Shown here one piece after another: positions 52,615 through 61,815 of a DNA stretch of 64,000 bases (position 1 is the stretch's first letter; every line of letters starts with the position of its first letter). The DNA is taken from assembly GCA_023423655.1 (NCBI GenBank), contig JAFAFE010000001.1, positions 248,001-312,000 of the forward strand. The letters run 5' to 3'. Below the pieces are notes generated by a model. That model was not told the origin of the DNA. It made no database searches and was given only the letters and a program-made list of their open reading frames with translations. Origin of the DNA: Pseudomonadota bacterium. GTDB taxonomy: Bacteria > Pseudomonadota > Alphaproteobacteria > Sphingomonadales > Sphingomonadaceae. Position numbers and translations under genes: made by a program.

Positions 52615-53697
52615 TCAACGCCCGTTCTGAAACACGGAAATGGCTCTCTCTGCCACTTCTGTCCAGGCAAATGGCTGCACATCTTGAAGGCCGATGGATG
52701 TTTTGCGCAGCGCATCATGCGGATATTCCGAGACAAGCCTTAGCGCTTCACAAATTCCATTCGGGTCGCGATTGGGAACGAGCCATGCGTTTTCAGCCGT
52801 CGCTGGCTCAAAACCCGTTGTCACCAGCGAGGCGCCGCTCGCCAATGCTTCAAGCGCAGGATAGTGGGGAGCACCATGCTGTACGGTTCCAGCCGCAACG
52901 AGAACGTCGAGCGACCGATAAAACGCGGCAAGCTCCACATCATTCGAAGGCACTATTATTTCCGCGGCTTCGTGGCTCCACCCTTCAGGCACATTACCAT
53001 AGGCAATTCGCAAACGGTGTCGCGGGTCGCTTGCATATAAGCGTTCGAAGGCTTCCAAAACATAGGGCGTGCCTTTTTGCGGCTCACTCCTTCCGATACA
53101 ACCAATCGTCAGAGGCGCTCCAGCTTGGCGAGATGTCTGCACTTTAGGTTTAAACACATTCAGATTGATCCCGAACGGTATAATGCTTACTGGCCGTACA
53201 AATGCATGTTTATAAATAGACGCGTTAGCGATTTGCGTAAACGGTAACGCATAGGAAAAACGCGATGCCAGCCACAATAAAGGCCTTTTTTCCAACGCAT
53301 AATATTCCGGCTCATAGGCTTGAATATAATAAAATCTCTTCGTCCGGGGGACGCCTGAAAGCAAGATCGGCCAAGGCGTCAGACTGTGGTTGGTCAATAT
53401 GATATCAAAAGAATTATGCAGGCGCTTGGTACCGAAAAAGAGGCTACGCAAATTTGCGGCCCCCGTTTCGCCTTCATTCAATGCCCATTCCACCCTTTCT
53501 CCACTATGACCGAGCCAATAGATTTCGGCCTTTGTCGGGAAATAGGGGATGTCACTCGTGGCCGGACAGGCAAAGGCCACATCATGGCCGATATCTATCC
53601 ATGCATTCGCCAGTTCGGAAAGAACGCGATGGCCTCCTGCCCGACCGAAACCCAAGACGGGGATCAGAATACGTAAACGCTTAGACTCGACGCTCAT
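52615..53697 (-). CDS. Glycosyltransferase family 4 protein
   Basis: The 360-residue protein starts MSVESKRLRILIPVLGFGRAGG and has the donor region IGCIGRSEPQKGTPYVLEAF with HYPALEALASGASLVTTGFEP, the typical GT4 E-x7-E zone. The start at 53697 was chosen because its ATG overlaps the Wzx stop (TAATG) and the extension to 53931 would run inside wzx. It is the first glycosyltransferase after Wzx in the operon. Sugar specificity is unknown. Confidence 0.87.
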   Translation of the reverse strand: MSVESKRLRILIPVLGFGRAGGHRVLSELANAWIDIGHDVAFACPATSDIPYFPTKAEIYWLGHSGERVEWALNEGETGAANLRSLFFGTKRLHNSFDIILTNHSLTPWPILLSGVPRTKRFYYIQAYEPEYYALEKRPLLWLASRFSYALPFTQIANASIYKHAFVRPVSIIPFGINLNVFKPKVQTSRQAGAPLTIGCIGRSEPQKGTPYVLEAFERLYASDPRHRLRIAYGNVPEGWSHEAAEIIVPSNDVELAAFYRSLDVLVAAGTVQHGAPHYPALEALASGASLVTTGFEPATAENAWLVPNRDPNGICEALRLVSEYPHDALRKTSIGLQDVQPFAWTEVAERAISVFQNGR

Positions 53698-54974
53698 TAG
53701 GACTTTCCTTCCAACAACCGTGCGCGCCGAGAAGGAGTGCCGATTGTGACGCCTACGACGACGATCAGGTAGATTGCATAGTTCAAGCAGTGAGCCATTG
53801 CCACACCGCCGAATCCAAACCAAGCAGTGAGAATGAATGTCCCCAGAACAAATATAACGTTTGCCATGATTTCCGTTACGATGAACGCGATAGTAAGCCC
53901 GCGCCCAACCATCATAAATGCAAACAGCCAAGCGGTTACTTTCAGAACATCGCCAAACAGTTGCCAGGCGAACAAGTCCTTCATTGGCGCGAAACTTTTG
54001 GAGAAAAGCAAGGGTATCGTAAGATCACGGGTCACAAATATCCCCAGAGCCACCAATATGACCGTCGGCACCACCAAGCGTAGCACATGCCATAATTCGG
54101 AACGGAGTTCATCCCAGTCACGTAATTCTGCGATTCTGGGTAGGTAATAAAGAGTCAAAGTCGTAGTAATTAACGTCAGATAGATTGTGCTGATGCGCCA
54201 CATCGCATCCCAATACCCGGCAAAAGACAAGCCGAAGCGTTCAATCAGAATATTGCGGACCAATAATAAACTCGTTGGCCCAACCAAAGCTGTGGTTCCC
54301 GCCATCAGTGTATAACCGCTTAACCCTTTCAACTCGGTTCGGTCGATCGTGCCAATCCAGAGTTTCGGTTGAAACCATTCACATTTCCGAATTTGCAGCA
54401 AGGTGACTATAATAACAACTGCCTGATTTAAACTCAGCGCAATCAACGCGCCCTCCAAGCCCTGATACCAAGCCAATATACCGGTAACCAGCAGCGCGAT
54501 TACGGATCCTGCTATATTGCTCACGACATAACGCCGGACCTCTTTAAGTCCGGTCAATATGGCGAGCAGTAAGGCATTAAAACTTATCGGGAAAATGCTT
54601 ATCGCCGCCCAGACTATAACCATTTTATAGTCCGCACTGCCCAGAAACAGCTGAGCCAGCTGGCGACTGAAAAGGGTGATGAACAAGGCTGAAATCAATG
54701 AGGTGATGACTATGATTGTGGTCGCCGTTCGCCACAAGCGTAATTGCCGAGCTCTGTCATTGTGATATTCGGCTGTTGCTTTAGTTACACCGGTGTTAAT
54801 CGCGCCCGTGGCAAAGGTGACAACCACCGACAGCAGGTTTTGGAATTGTCCAATGGCTGCATAGCCCGCAGGCCCAACAAGGAGAGCCAGTATCTTATTC
54901 AGAGCTATGGCTGTCCCCATGCGGACAGCTACAGCAATGCCATTCAAGGCACTTATTCGAATAAGCGATGCCAC
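53697..54974 (-). CDS. Wzx-like flippase (MOP/polysaccharide transporter)
   Basis: The 425-residue protein has about 12 membrane segments in the MOP pattern. The first is IRISALNGIAVAVRMGTAIAL, and the loop after it has VGPAGYAAIGQFQNLLSV, a phrase seen in WzxE-type O-antigen translocases. It should flip the lipid-linked repeat unit to the periplasmic face. It lies seven bases from the aminotransferase gene and couples with the next GT4 gene by a one-base overlap. Confidence 0.87.
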   Translation of the reverse strand: MASLIRISALNGIAVAVRMGTAIALNKILALLVGPAGYAAIGQFQNLLSVVVTFATGAINTGVTKATAEYHNDRARQLRLWRTATTIIVITSLISALFITLFSRQLAQLFLGSADYKMVIVWAAISIFPISFNALLLAILTGLKEVRRYVVSNIAGSVIALLVTGILAWYQGLEGALIALSLNQAVVIIVTLLQIRKCEWFQPKLWIGTIDRTELKGLSGYTLMAGTTALVGPTSLLLVRNILIERFGLSFAGYWDAMWRISTIYLTLITTTLTLYYLPRIAELRDWDELRSELWHVLRLVVPTVILVALGIFVTRDLTIPLLFSKSFAPMKDLFAWQLFGDVLKVTAWLFAFMMVGRGLTIAFIVTEIMANVIFVLGTFILTAWFGFGGVAMAHCLNYAIYLIVVVGVTIGTPSRRARLLEGKS

Positions 54975-54981
54975 GATAGGG

Positions 54982-56082
54982 TCAAGCCAGTTGCCGCACA
55001 GCGTCCATCACGCGCTCAACTTGTTCTGTTGTCATATTTGGTCCCATCGGCAAGCTGATAATCTCGCGGTGGATAGCCTCACTGATCGGGTAACGCCCCT
55101 TGGGAAGTTCCAAATCCCGATAAGCGGGCTGGAGATGGGGGGCAACCGGATAGTGGATGACAGTGTCAATGCCCTTTCCAGAAAGGCGCTCGGCAAAAGC
55201 ATCTCTTTCAGGATGGCGGACGGCGAAAATATGCCAAACCGGCTCTGCCCAATTTGGAACAAACGGCAAAACCAGTCCGGTATCTGCGAGGCCTGCAAGA
55301 TATTGATTGGCAATTTCTTGCCGACGCGCATTATCGCGATCCAACTTGCCGAGCTTCACACGCAGCAGAGCGGCTTGGAGTTCGTCCAAACGGCTATTAA
55401 AGCCGATCATCTCGTTGTGATACTTTACTTTTGATCCATAGTTGCGCAGGGCGCGGATCGAATCAGCGATAGCGGGATCGGCACAGGTCACCGCCCCGCC
55501 ATCGCCCAAAGCGCCAAGATTTTTTCCAGGGTAAAAGCTCCAAGCCACAATGGCTTCGCCCGCTCCCAAACGTTGTCCATGATACCGCGCACCATGTGCT
55601 TGCGCTCCGTCTTCCAACACTTGGAGACCATGGGCGGCGGCTATTGCTCTAATGGGCGCCAGATCGGCGGGCTGACCATAAAGGTGTACGGGCAAAATTG
55701 CCTTGGTTTTACTCGTGATCGCGGCTTCAATTAGCGACGGATCCATGTTGTAGGTACGGGCATCCGGTTCAACTGGCACAGGTGTTGCGCCAACGTGACT
55801 GACGGCCAGCCAAGTGGCAATATAAGTGTTGGAAGGAACGATAACCTCGTCCCCTTTTCCTATGCCCATCGCGCGCAAGGCCAGCGTTAAAGCATCCAGC
55901 CCATTAGCAACGCCCAGACAATTCGCTGTTTCGCAATAGGTCGCGAATCCTTGTTCAAACTGGACCACTTCTTTGCCCAGTATAAACCAACCAGAATCAA
56001 TGACTCGAGTAGCAGCCTCGACCAATTGCTCCCGGATATCAGCGGTGATGCCTTGTAAGTCCAGAAATGGAACGCGTGTCAT
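54982..56082 (-). CDS. DegT/DnrJ/EryC1-family sugar aminotransferase (FdtB/QdtB-like)
   Basis: The 366-residue PLP enzyme begins VPFLDLQGITADIREQL. It has the DegT motif VPSNTYIATWLAVSHVGA, the PVHLYGQPADLAPI region and the cofactor Lys in AWSFYPGKNLGALGDGGA. The late FNSRLDELQAALLRVKL fits sugar 3-aminotransferases that act on dTDP-3-keto sugars. The overlap by four bases with the isomerase/acetyltransferase fusion gene, together with the rmlA and rmlB genes, points to a dTDP-3-amino-3,6-dideoxyhexose pathway. The galacto or gluco configuration cannot be read from sequence. Confidence 0.85.
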   Translation of the reverse strand: MTRVPFLDLQGITADIREQLVEAATRVIDSGWFILGKEVVQFEQGFATYCETANCLGVANGLDALTLALRAMGIGKGDEVIVPSNTYIATWLAVSHVGATPVPVEPDARTYNMDPSLIEAAITSKTKAILPVHLYGQPADLAPIRAIAAAHGLQVLEDGAQAHGARYHGQRLGAGEAIVAWSFYPGKNLGALGDGGAVTCADPAIADSIRALRNYGSKVKYHNEMIGFNSRLDELQAALLRVKLGKLDRDNARRQEIANQYLAGLADTGLVLPFVPNWAEPVWHIFAVRHPERDAFAERLSGKGIDTVIHYPVAPHLQPAYRDLELPKGRYPISEAIHREIISLPMGPNMTTEQVERVMDAVRQLA

Positions 56083-57026
56083 GGAGCTGTTTCCTCAACC
56101 AAGCTTAGGAACTCTTGATAATCGCGAACATAATCAGCCGGATCATAGGGATGTGAGGCCAATACAATCAGAACTGCATCCGCGCTATACCGATATTGCG
56201 TGCCCCAAATATGCGGCGGCATGTAGAGAGCTTTTCTGTTAGTGTCGAGCAAGAATTCCTGCCTTACCTTACCATTGTCAGCCACGGCGAGGCACTGCCC
56301 ATGCGCGCAAATTAACAATTGATGGCATTCACGATGTGCGTGCTCTCCACGGGTCTCCCGGCTCGGCACGTCATGCACCATGAATATGCGCTGTGGCGAG
56401 AAAGGTAAATTCTGACCGTATTCCGCGACTGTCAACTTGCCTCGCATGTCGGCCGCAACCTGCAGCGTTAGCAATTCGACACCAGGCACGAAGCTTGCTC
56501 CATCGATGATTGCAGTTTCAGGGTCAGCAACAAGAGAGTCCGCGACAGGAGGCCTTGCGCTAGTATTGGTGTAGCCGATAATGGTGGCTGGATTGCCAAC
56601 TACCGTGGCATAATCGGGAATTGAACGTGTCACAACGGCACCCGCACCCACCATCGCCTGCTGGCCGATAGTTACGCCAGGGAGAATGGTAGCATTGGCC
56701 CCGATTGATGCGCCGCGCTTTACCACGGTGCGTTCAAAATGTTCTGGATATCGTTTTGACCTAGGACGTATATCATTGGTAAAAGTAGTATTGGGCCCCA
56801 CAAAGACATCGTCTTCTATCGTTATGCCGTCCCACAGTTGCACTCCGCTTTTGATTGTGACGTTATTGCCAATCTTTACGTCATTTTCGATCAGTACATG
56901 AGCACAAATATTACATCCATTTCCAATCGTGGCATTAGGCAGAATGACACAAAATTGCCACACGCGAGTATTCTCACCAATAGAGGCCGCTTGCACATCA
57001 GCAGTTTGGTGAATGGCAGGATGCAT
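56079..57026 (-). CDS. Bifunctional sugar 3,4-ketoisomerase and N-acetyltransferase (FdtA-FdtC/WxcM-like fusion)
   Basis: The 315-residue protein has two domains. The first (about 1-160) is a left-handed beta-helix acetyltransferase made of hexapeptide repeats: ATIGNGCNICAHVLIENDV, IEDDVFVGPNTTFTND and GAVVTRSIPDYATVVGNPA. The second (about 180-315) is a cupin with DMRGKLTVAEYGQNLPFSP, HAHRECHQLLICAHG and PPHIWGTQYRYS, as in FdtA/QdtA/WxcM ketoisomerases. Fused versions such as WxcM are known. It would isomerise dTDP-4-keto-6-deoxyglucose and later acetylate the 3-amino group made by the aminotransferase. Confidence 0.88.
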   Translation of the reverse strand: MHPAIHQTADVQAASIGENTRVWQFCVILPNATIGNGCNICAHVLIENDVKIGNNVTIKSGVQLWDGITIEDDVFVGPNTTFTNDIRPRSKRYPEHFERTVVKRGASIGANATILPGVTIGQQAMVGAGAVVTRSIPDYATVVGNPATIIGYTNTSARPPVADSLVADPETAIIDGASFVPGVELLTLQVAADMRGKLTVAEYGQNLPFSPQRIFMVHDVPSRETRGEHAHRECHQLLICAHGQCLAVADNGKVRQEFLLDTNRKALYMPPHIWGTQYRYSADAVLIVLASHPYDPADYVRDYQEFLSLVEETAP

Positions 57027-57069
57027 TTAATTGAACTCCTAAATAGAAAGCAGCTTATAGATATAAATT

Positions 57070-58335
57070 CTAACGCGCGCCGAAACCGGTCAGCATAGTG
57101 CGAATGGTTTTCATTACGATGAGAAGATCAATCCAAGGAGAATATTGTTTGATATAATAAAAGTCGTAGTGAAGCTTGCTGTTCACCGCTTCCACGTCAG
57201 CGACGTGCCCTTGGCGAACCTGCGCCCACCCCGCTATTCCAGGGCGAACAATATGGCGATACCGGTAGAAAGGAATTTCCTCCTCATACCAATGTGACAA
57301 TATCGCAGCCTCGGGCCTCGGGCCAATCCAGCTCATTTCGCCCTTGAGTATGTTCATTATTTGCGGGAGCTCATCGATACGAGATTTGCGGAGAAAACGG
57401 CCAAATTTTGTCACTCGGCTATCCCCCTCCCGCGTAATTGCCAAATCGCGCTCATCGTTTGCCGCCCGCTGCTCTACTTGCATGGTGCGAAACTTATAAA
57501 CCATGAATGGCTTCCCCAAATATCCTATGCGCTCCTGCCTAAACAGGATCGGTCCTTTGGATGTTAACCGCACTAGCAGGCCTACGAAGAGCAAAAAGGG
57601 AAACAAAATCACCCCGGCCAATAAGGCCACGACCCAGTCAACGATATGCTTGAAGGTCATATAATCCTGCCTTGGCACCAGAGAACCAAAACTATTTTCT
57701 GACAAATGTTCCAGCTCAACTCGGCCAGTCAATGATTCAATCAAGTGTTTGGTATGGTAAACGGGGACGCGTGTCAGCGCATATTCCGTTAGTTGCCGGT
57801 CCCATTCAGTAGGAAGGTCAATTCGAAGATCGGCGGCGATCGCATCCAAGTCATTGATATCATCTTGCGGAGAATGCAAAGCGCGCCAAGAAACATTGGG
57901 AATTTCCTGTAGCGAGGAGAAATTTCCGAAAGGCAATACGCCGATCTTCAAACGACGGCGCTGTTCTCTGACAGCAAGAGCGCAAAACCAAAAAAGAGAC
58001 AGGCTAAAACCTGCAAACAGGGAAACGCGATTGTAGGAAAGTCGACTAAAAATAAAGATGATCAATAATATACCAAAGGCCCCGAAAAATGAGGACAGCG
58101 TATTAGCGATCGCTTCCGACCCGGGGTAAGTACCTACGTTGCGCATCAGCCAAGCGCCTATCACAATTGCGGCCATTGTCCCGATGAGCGTATTATTGTG
58201 AATGTGAAGGTCGTGCGCGCCAATAAAAGACAGGCGCACTAAGTAGGGGAAAATGGCTGCAATCAATATGCCCATAAGGACTTGAAAACGCAGGCGAAAC
58301 CAAAACGGCTTCTGCAATGGCCTCACACCAGTCAC
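57070..58335 (-). CDS. Polyprenyl-phosphate sugar phosphotransferase (WbaP/WcaJ-like initiator)
   Basis: The 421-residue protein has four to five N-terminal helices, a soluble middle region, one more helix (IVDWVVALLAGVILFPFLLF) and the bacterial sugar-transferase domain with VYKFRTMQ, KSRIDELPQIMNIL, MSWIGPRPE and RPGIAGWAQVRQG. This is the standard initiating enzyme that links the first sugar phosphate to undecaprenyl phosphate. It is the first gene of the ten-gene minus-strand operon. The first sugar cannot be deduced. Confidence 0.92.
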   Translation of the reverse strand: MTGVRPLQKPFWFRLRFQVLMGILIAAIFPYLVRLSFIGAHDLHIHNNTLIGTMAAIVIGAWLMRNVGTYPGSEAIANTLSSFFGAFGILLIIFIFSRLSYNRVSLFAGFSLSLFWFCALAVREQRRRLKIGVLPFGNFSSLQEIPNVSWRALHSPQDDINDLDAIAADLRIDLPTEWDRQLTEYALTRVPVYHTKHLIESLTGRVELEHLSENSFGSLVPRQDYMTFKHIVDWVVALLAGVILFPFLLFVGLLVRLTSKGPILFRQERIGYLGKPFMVYKFRTMQVEQRAANDERDLAITREGDSRVTKFGRFLRKSRIDELPQIMNILKGEMSWIGPRPEAAILSHWYEEEIPFYRYRHIVRPGIAGWAQVRQGHVADVEAVNSKLHYDFYYIKQYSPWIDLLIVMKTIRTMLTGFGAR

Positions 58336-58372
58336 TGAGAAATTTTTCCTACTTTATATGGTTGGCGGCTTT

Positions 58373-58402
58373 AATATGCATGGCATCAATATGCATGGCA
58401 TG
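58373..58402. repeat. Two 15-base tandem copies in the divergent promoter region
   Basis: The gap 58336-58643 lies between the divergent polysaccharide operons. It has no gene I can support. At 58373-58402, AATATGCATGGCAT occurs twice in tandem, each copy with the palindrome ATGCAT. The arms TGGCGGC (58363-58369) and GCCGCCA (58407-58413) frame it. This symmetry suggests a binding site for a regulator serving one or both operons. No sigma-70 promoter was convincing. Confidence 0.5.
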
Positions 58403-58643
58403 ACTTGCCGCCAGTTAAGGTACACGCCCTACCCTCCGGCAGTTGACGATGCAATGACGATCCGCCGCAACAGAATCAAGGAAGGAATGGCGACAAGAAC
58501 GGTGTTGCGAAGAAATCGCATTTCTCCTATCTGGCCTAGCGAGTTTTCCGCATACTAGATTGACTGGATGCCACATTAACGCTGGCGGAGCGAATCACCC
58601 TAACCATCTACCTCAATCAAAACGTTTTGAAGGATCTTGGCGC

Positions 58644-59696
58644 ATGCGTATCTTCGTTACTGGCGGTGCAGGCTTTATAGGCTCTGCTCTGGTACGGCAC
58701 CTAATCGAAAACACGACGCATGAAGTGCTCAATTTCGACAAGTTGACCTATGCAGGGACGCTCTCAACGGTTGATTCTGTGGCAGGCAGCGATCGTTATC
58801 GCTATGTTAAGGGCGATATCTGCGATGCCGAGATGGTGCGCGCAACGATTGCCGAGTTTAAGCCCGATATCATCACCCATTTGGCTGCCGAAAGCCATGT
58901 TGATCGCTCGATTGACGGGCCCGGCGCGTTTATTCAAACCAATCTGGTCGGCACATATACAATGCTGGCCGAAGCGCGCAGCTATTGGCAAAGCCTAGAG
59001 GGTGTGGCGAAGGATGCTTTTCGCTTCCATCACATTTCAACCGACGAAGTGTACGGGTCGTTGGGCGATACCGGCCTGTTTACGGAAGAAACACCATATG
59101 ATCCCCGCTCCCCCTATTCCGCGTCAAAAGCTGGAAGCGACCATCTGGTCAGTGCTTGGGGGCACACTTTCGGCCTGCCAGTATTGATCACCAATTGTTC
59201 GAACAATTACGGCCCGTATCATTTTCCCGAAAAGCTGATTCCGCTCATCATCGCCAAGGCACTCGCGGGCGAAGGGCTGCCAGTTTATGGGAAAGGTGAT
59301 CAGGTGCGTGACTGGTTGTTCGTCGAGGATCACGTGCGTGCGCTGCAGGCGGTGTTTGAAGGCGGCGCGCCCGGCCGCACTTATAATGTCGGCGGCTACA
59401 ATGAAAAACAGAATATCGAGGTGGTGCGGACAATCTGTGACATTCTTGATCGATTGTCCCCGCGCGCAGACGGCAGGCGCTATGCCGAGCAAATTACCTA
59501 CGTCGCTGATAGGCCGGGCCACGACAAACGCTATGCTATCGACGCCAGCCGCATCCGAGAAGAACTGGGCTGGGAGCCGCAAGAGACATTTGAGACCGGC
59601 ATTGAAAAGACCGTCATATGGTATCTGGCCAATGAAGACTGGTGGCAGCCGTTGATTGAAGCCAAAGCCGCCGAGCGCCGTGGGGCTGCAGTATAA
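58644..59696 (+). CDS. rfbB: dTDP-glucose 4,6-dehydratase
   Basis: The 350-residue SDR enzyme starts MRIFVTGGAGFIGSALV, with the NAD motif GGAGFIG. The catalytic STDEVYGSLG (Asp, Glu) and YSASKAG (YxxxK) follow. It converts dTDP-glucose to dTDP-4-keto-6-deoxyglucose, the branch point for rhamnose and amino-deoxy sugars. The upstream in-frame start at 58560 gives an atypical tail and was rejected; AAGGATCTT precedes the chosen start. rmlA follows. Confidence 0.95.
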   Translation: MRIFVTGGAGFIGSALVRHLIENTTHEVLNFDKLTYAGTLSTVDSVAGSDRYRYVKGDICDAEMVRATIAEFKPDIITHLAAESHVDRSIDGPGAFIQTNLVGTYTMLAEARSYWQSLEGVAKDAFRFHHISTDEVYGSLGDTGLFTEETPYDPRSPYSASKAGSDHLVSAWGHTFGLPVLITNCSNNYGPYHFPEKLIPLIIAKALAGEGLPVYGKGDQVRDWLFVEDHVRALQAVFEGGAPGRTYNVGGYNEKQNIEVVRTICDILDRLSPRADGRRYAEQITYVADRPGHDKRYAIDASRIREELGWEPQETFETGIEKTVIWYLANEDWWQPLIEAKAAERRGAAV

Positions 59697-59754
59697 CACT
59701 GATTAATACGCATCAAAAAATACGTGCGTAATTTATGGAACAGGACATAAAGAT

Positions 59755-60630
59755 ATGAAGGGTATTATTCTTGCGGGCGGTTCCGGCACACGACTTCATC
59801 CCGCAACGTTGGCAGTGAACAAACAATTGCTGCCAGTCTATGATAAGCCCATGATTTACTATCCCTTGTCGGTGTTGATGCTAGCCGGAATTCGGGACAT
59901 ACTGATCATTTCCAGTCCCGAATATATCGGAAATTATAAAAGCCTGTTCGGTGACGGCTCTGATTTTGGCCTATCCCTCCAATATGCGGAGCAGCCTCGC
60001 CCCGAAGGCCTCGCGCAAGCCTTTACTATTGGCGCCGACTTCATCGGGAGTGATAATGTCGCGCTGGTTCTAGGTGATAATATTTTCTTCGGCGCGCATC
60101 TGGGTGATTTACTCGCTAGTGCCGTGGCACGAAAAGACGGCGCAACAGTCTTCTCATATCGCGTTGAGGATCCCGAACGATATGGCGTTGTCGAACTCGC
60201 CAAGGATGGCCGCGCATTAAGCTTGGAAGAGAAACCGGCAAATCCGAAGTCCAACAATGCGGTTACAGGCCTCTATTTTTACGATAACCGCGTGGTCGAA
60301 TATGCTCGTAACCTACAGCCGTCGGCTCGGGGTGAGTTGGAAATTACTGACATTAACCGTCTATATATGGAATCGGGCGATCTATATGTCGAGCAAATGG
60401 GCCGCGGTTATGCGTGGCTTGATACGGGCACACATGACAGCCTGCTCGAAGCCAGCGAATTTGTCAGAACTTTGCAACACCGGCAAGGTATCCAGATCGC
60501 GTGCTTAGAAGAAATTGCCTATGATCAAGGTTACATAACGGCGGATCAGGCACGCGCACGCGGCGAGATGTTCAGCAAAACTGCTTATGGCCGCACGATA
60601 TTAAAGGCCGTTGCAGAGGGGTCGCAATAG
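59755..60630 (+). CDS. rfbA: Glucose-1-phosphate thymidylyltransferase
   Basis: The 291-residue protein starts MKGIILAGGSGTRLHPATLA, the nucleotide-binding signature. It has YDKPMIYYPLSVLMLAGI and the late AWLDTGTHDSLLEASEFV, all RmlA hallmarks. It makes dTDP-glucose from dTTP and glucose-1-phosphate. Length is typical. It lies 58 bases after rmlB in the same direction. Confidence 0.95.
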   Translation: MKGIILAGGSGTRLHPATLAVNKQLLPVYDKPMIYYPLSVLMLAGIRDILIISSPEYIGNYKSLFGDGSDFGLSLQYAEQPRPEGLAQAFTIGADFIGSDNVALVLGDNIFFGAHLGDLLASAVARKDGATVFSYRVEDPERYGVVELAKDGRALSLEEKPANPKSNNAVTGLYFYDNRVVEYARNLQPSARGELEITDINRLYMESGDLYVEQMGRGYAWLDTGTHDSLLEASEFVRTLQHRQGIQIACLEEIAYDQGYITADQARARGEMFSKTAYGRTILKAVAEGSQ

Positions 60631-60713
60631 TTTTCTTCAATTTCGGTTATCTTAACATCTAAAGCTTTTAACTTACGATGCTCATGTGGACCGGACCCAT
60701 GCTAATGCGGTAG

Positions 60714-61796
60714 ATGTCCCGTTTTTTAGTGAAAGTTTGTAAAGTGACTATTGCCCAAACGACGCCCCTTAACGATCAAACTTCACGTAAAGTTCTCATT
60801 ACTGGAACCGCAGGCTTCATCGGCTTTCATCTGGCCAAACGGCTTCTTGATGAAGGTTTTCAGGTCCACGGTTATGACGGAATGACAGACTATTACGATG
60901 TCAATCTAAAACAACGCCGTCATTCCATGTTGCTACAAATGCCCAATTTTTCGGCTACTCAAGGCATGCTGGAGGATCAGGCGCTGTTTGACAAGATAGC
61001 CGACGACTTTCAACCGGATGTGATCGTCCATCTCGCCGCGCAAGCGGGGGTGCGTTATAGTTTGGAAAACCCTCGTGCCTATCTCGATTCGAATGTGATT
61101 GGCACATTCAATGTGATGGAAGCGGCGAGACGCTTAAAGATTGAACATCTTTTGATGGCTTCGACATCTTCAGTCTATGGCGCCAATGACGATATGCCAT
61201 TTATCGAGACGGAGAAAGCAGACACGCAACTGACAATCTATGCGGCGACGAAAAAGGCCAATGAGAGCATGGCGCATGCATATGCGCACCTCTGGGATCT
61301 TCCGACAACCATGTTCCGTTTTTTCACAGTTTATGGTCCTTGGGGGCGTCCGGATTTGGCGCTGTTCAAATTCGTCGATGCTATTTTGGACGGACGTGAA
61401 ATCGACATCTACAATCATGGCGAAATGTATCGAGACTTCACATATGTAGAAGATTTGGTCTTCGCTATTCGAGGGCTGATTGATGCCATTCCCGTCCGCC
61501 CGGAAAGCAAGAGCAAAATCTCTCCCGGCGACAGCCTTTCGGTAGTTGCGCCGTTCAGGATTGTTAATATCGGCAATTCCGACAAAGTGCGTTTGCTGGA
61601 TTTTGTAGAAGCCATTGAAGATTGTTTGGGTAAAAAGGCCAAGCGTAATTACATGGAAATTCAATTGGGTGACGTCCCCGCCACTTGGGCCAATGCGGAC
61701 TTATTGTACCGATTGACGGGGTATCGCCCGCAAACAGATTTTCGCGATGGTATTGCACGGTTCGTCAACTGGTTCCGTGATTACTATAATAAATAA
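60714..61796 (+). CDS. UDP-glucuronate 4-epimerase-like NAD-dependent epimerase
   Basis: The 360-residue SDR enzyme has the NAD motif in LITGTAGFIGFHLAKRL, the uronate-epimerase phrase GYDGMTDYYDVNLKQRR, the catalytic STSSVYGANDD and YAATKKANESMAH, and FFTVYGPWGRPDLALF. This fits GAE/LspL-type enzymes that interconvert UDP-glucuronate and UDP-galacturonate. The start at 60714 is uncertain; a GTG at 60744 is an alternative. The dehydrogenase gene is 19 bases downstream. Confidence 0.88.
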   Translation: MSRFLVKVCKVTIAQTTPLNDQTSRKVLITGTAGFIGFHLAKRLLDEGFQVHGYDGMTDYYDVNLKQRRHSMLLQMPNFSATQGMLEDQALFDKIADDFQPDVIVHLAAQAGVRYSLENPRAYLDSNVIGTFNVMEAARRLKIEHLLMASTSSVYGANDDMPFIETEKADTQLTIYAATKKANESMAHAYAHLWDLPTTMFRFFTVYGPWGRPDLALFKFVDAILDGREIDIYNHGEMYRDFTYVEDLVFAIRGLIDAIPVRPESKSKISPGDSLSVVAPFRIVNIGNSDKVRLLDFVEAIEDCLGKKAKRNYMEIQLGDVPATWANADLLYRLTGYRPQTDFRDGIARFVNWFRDYYNK

Positions 61797-61815
61797 TTTA
61801 GGGCATTTTGAAACC

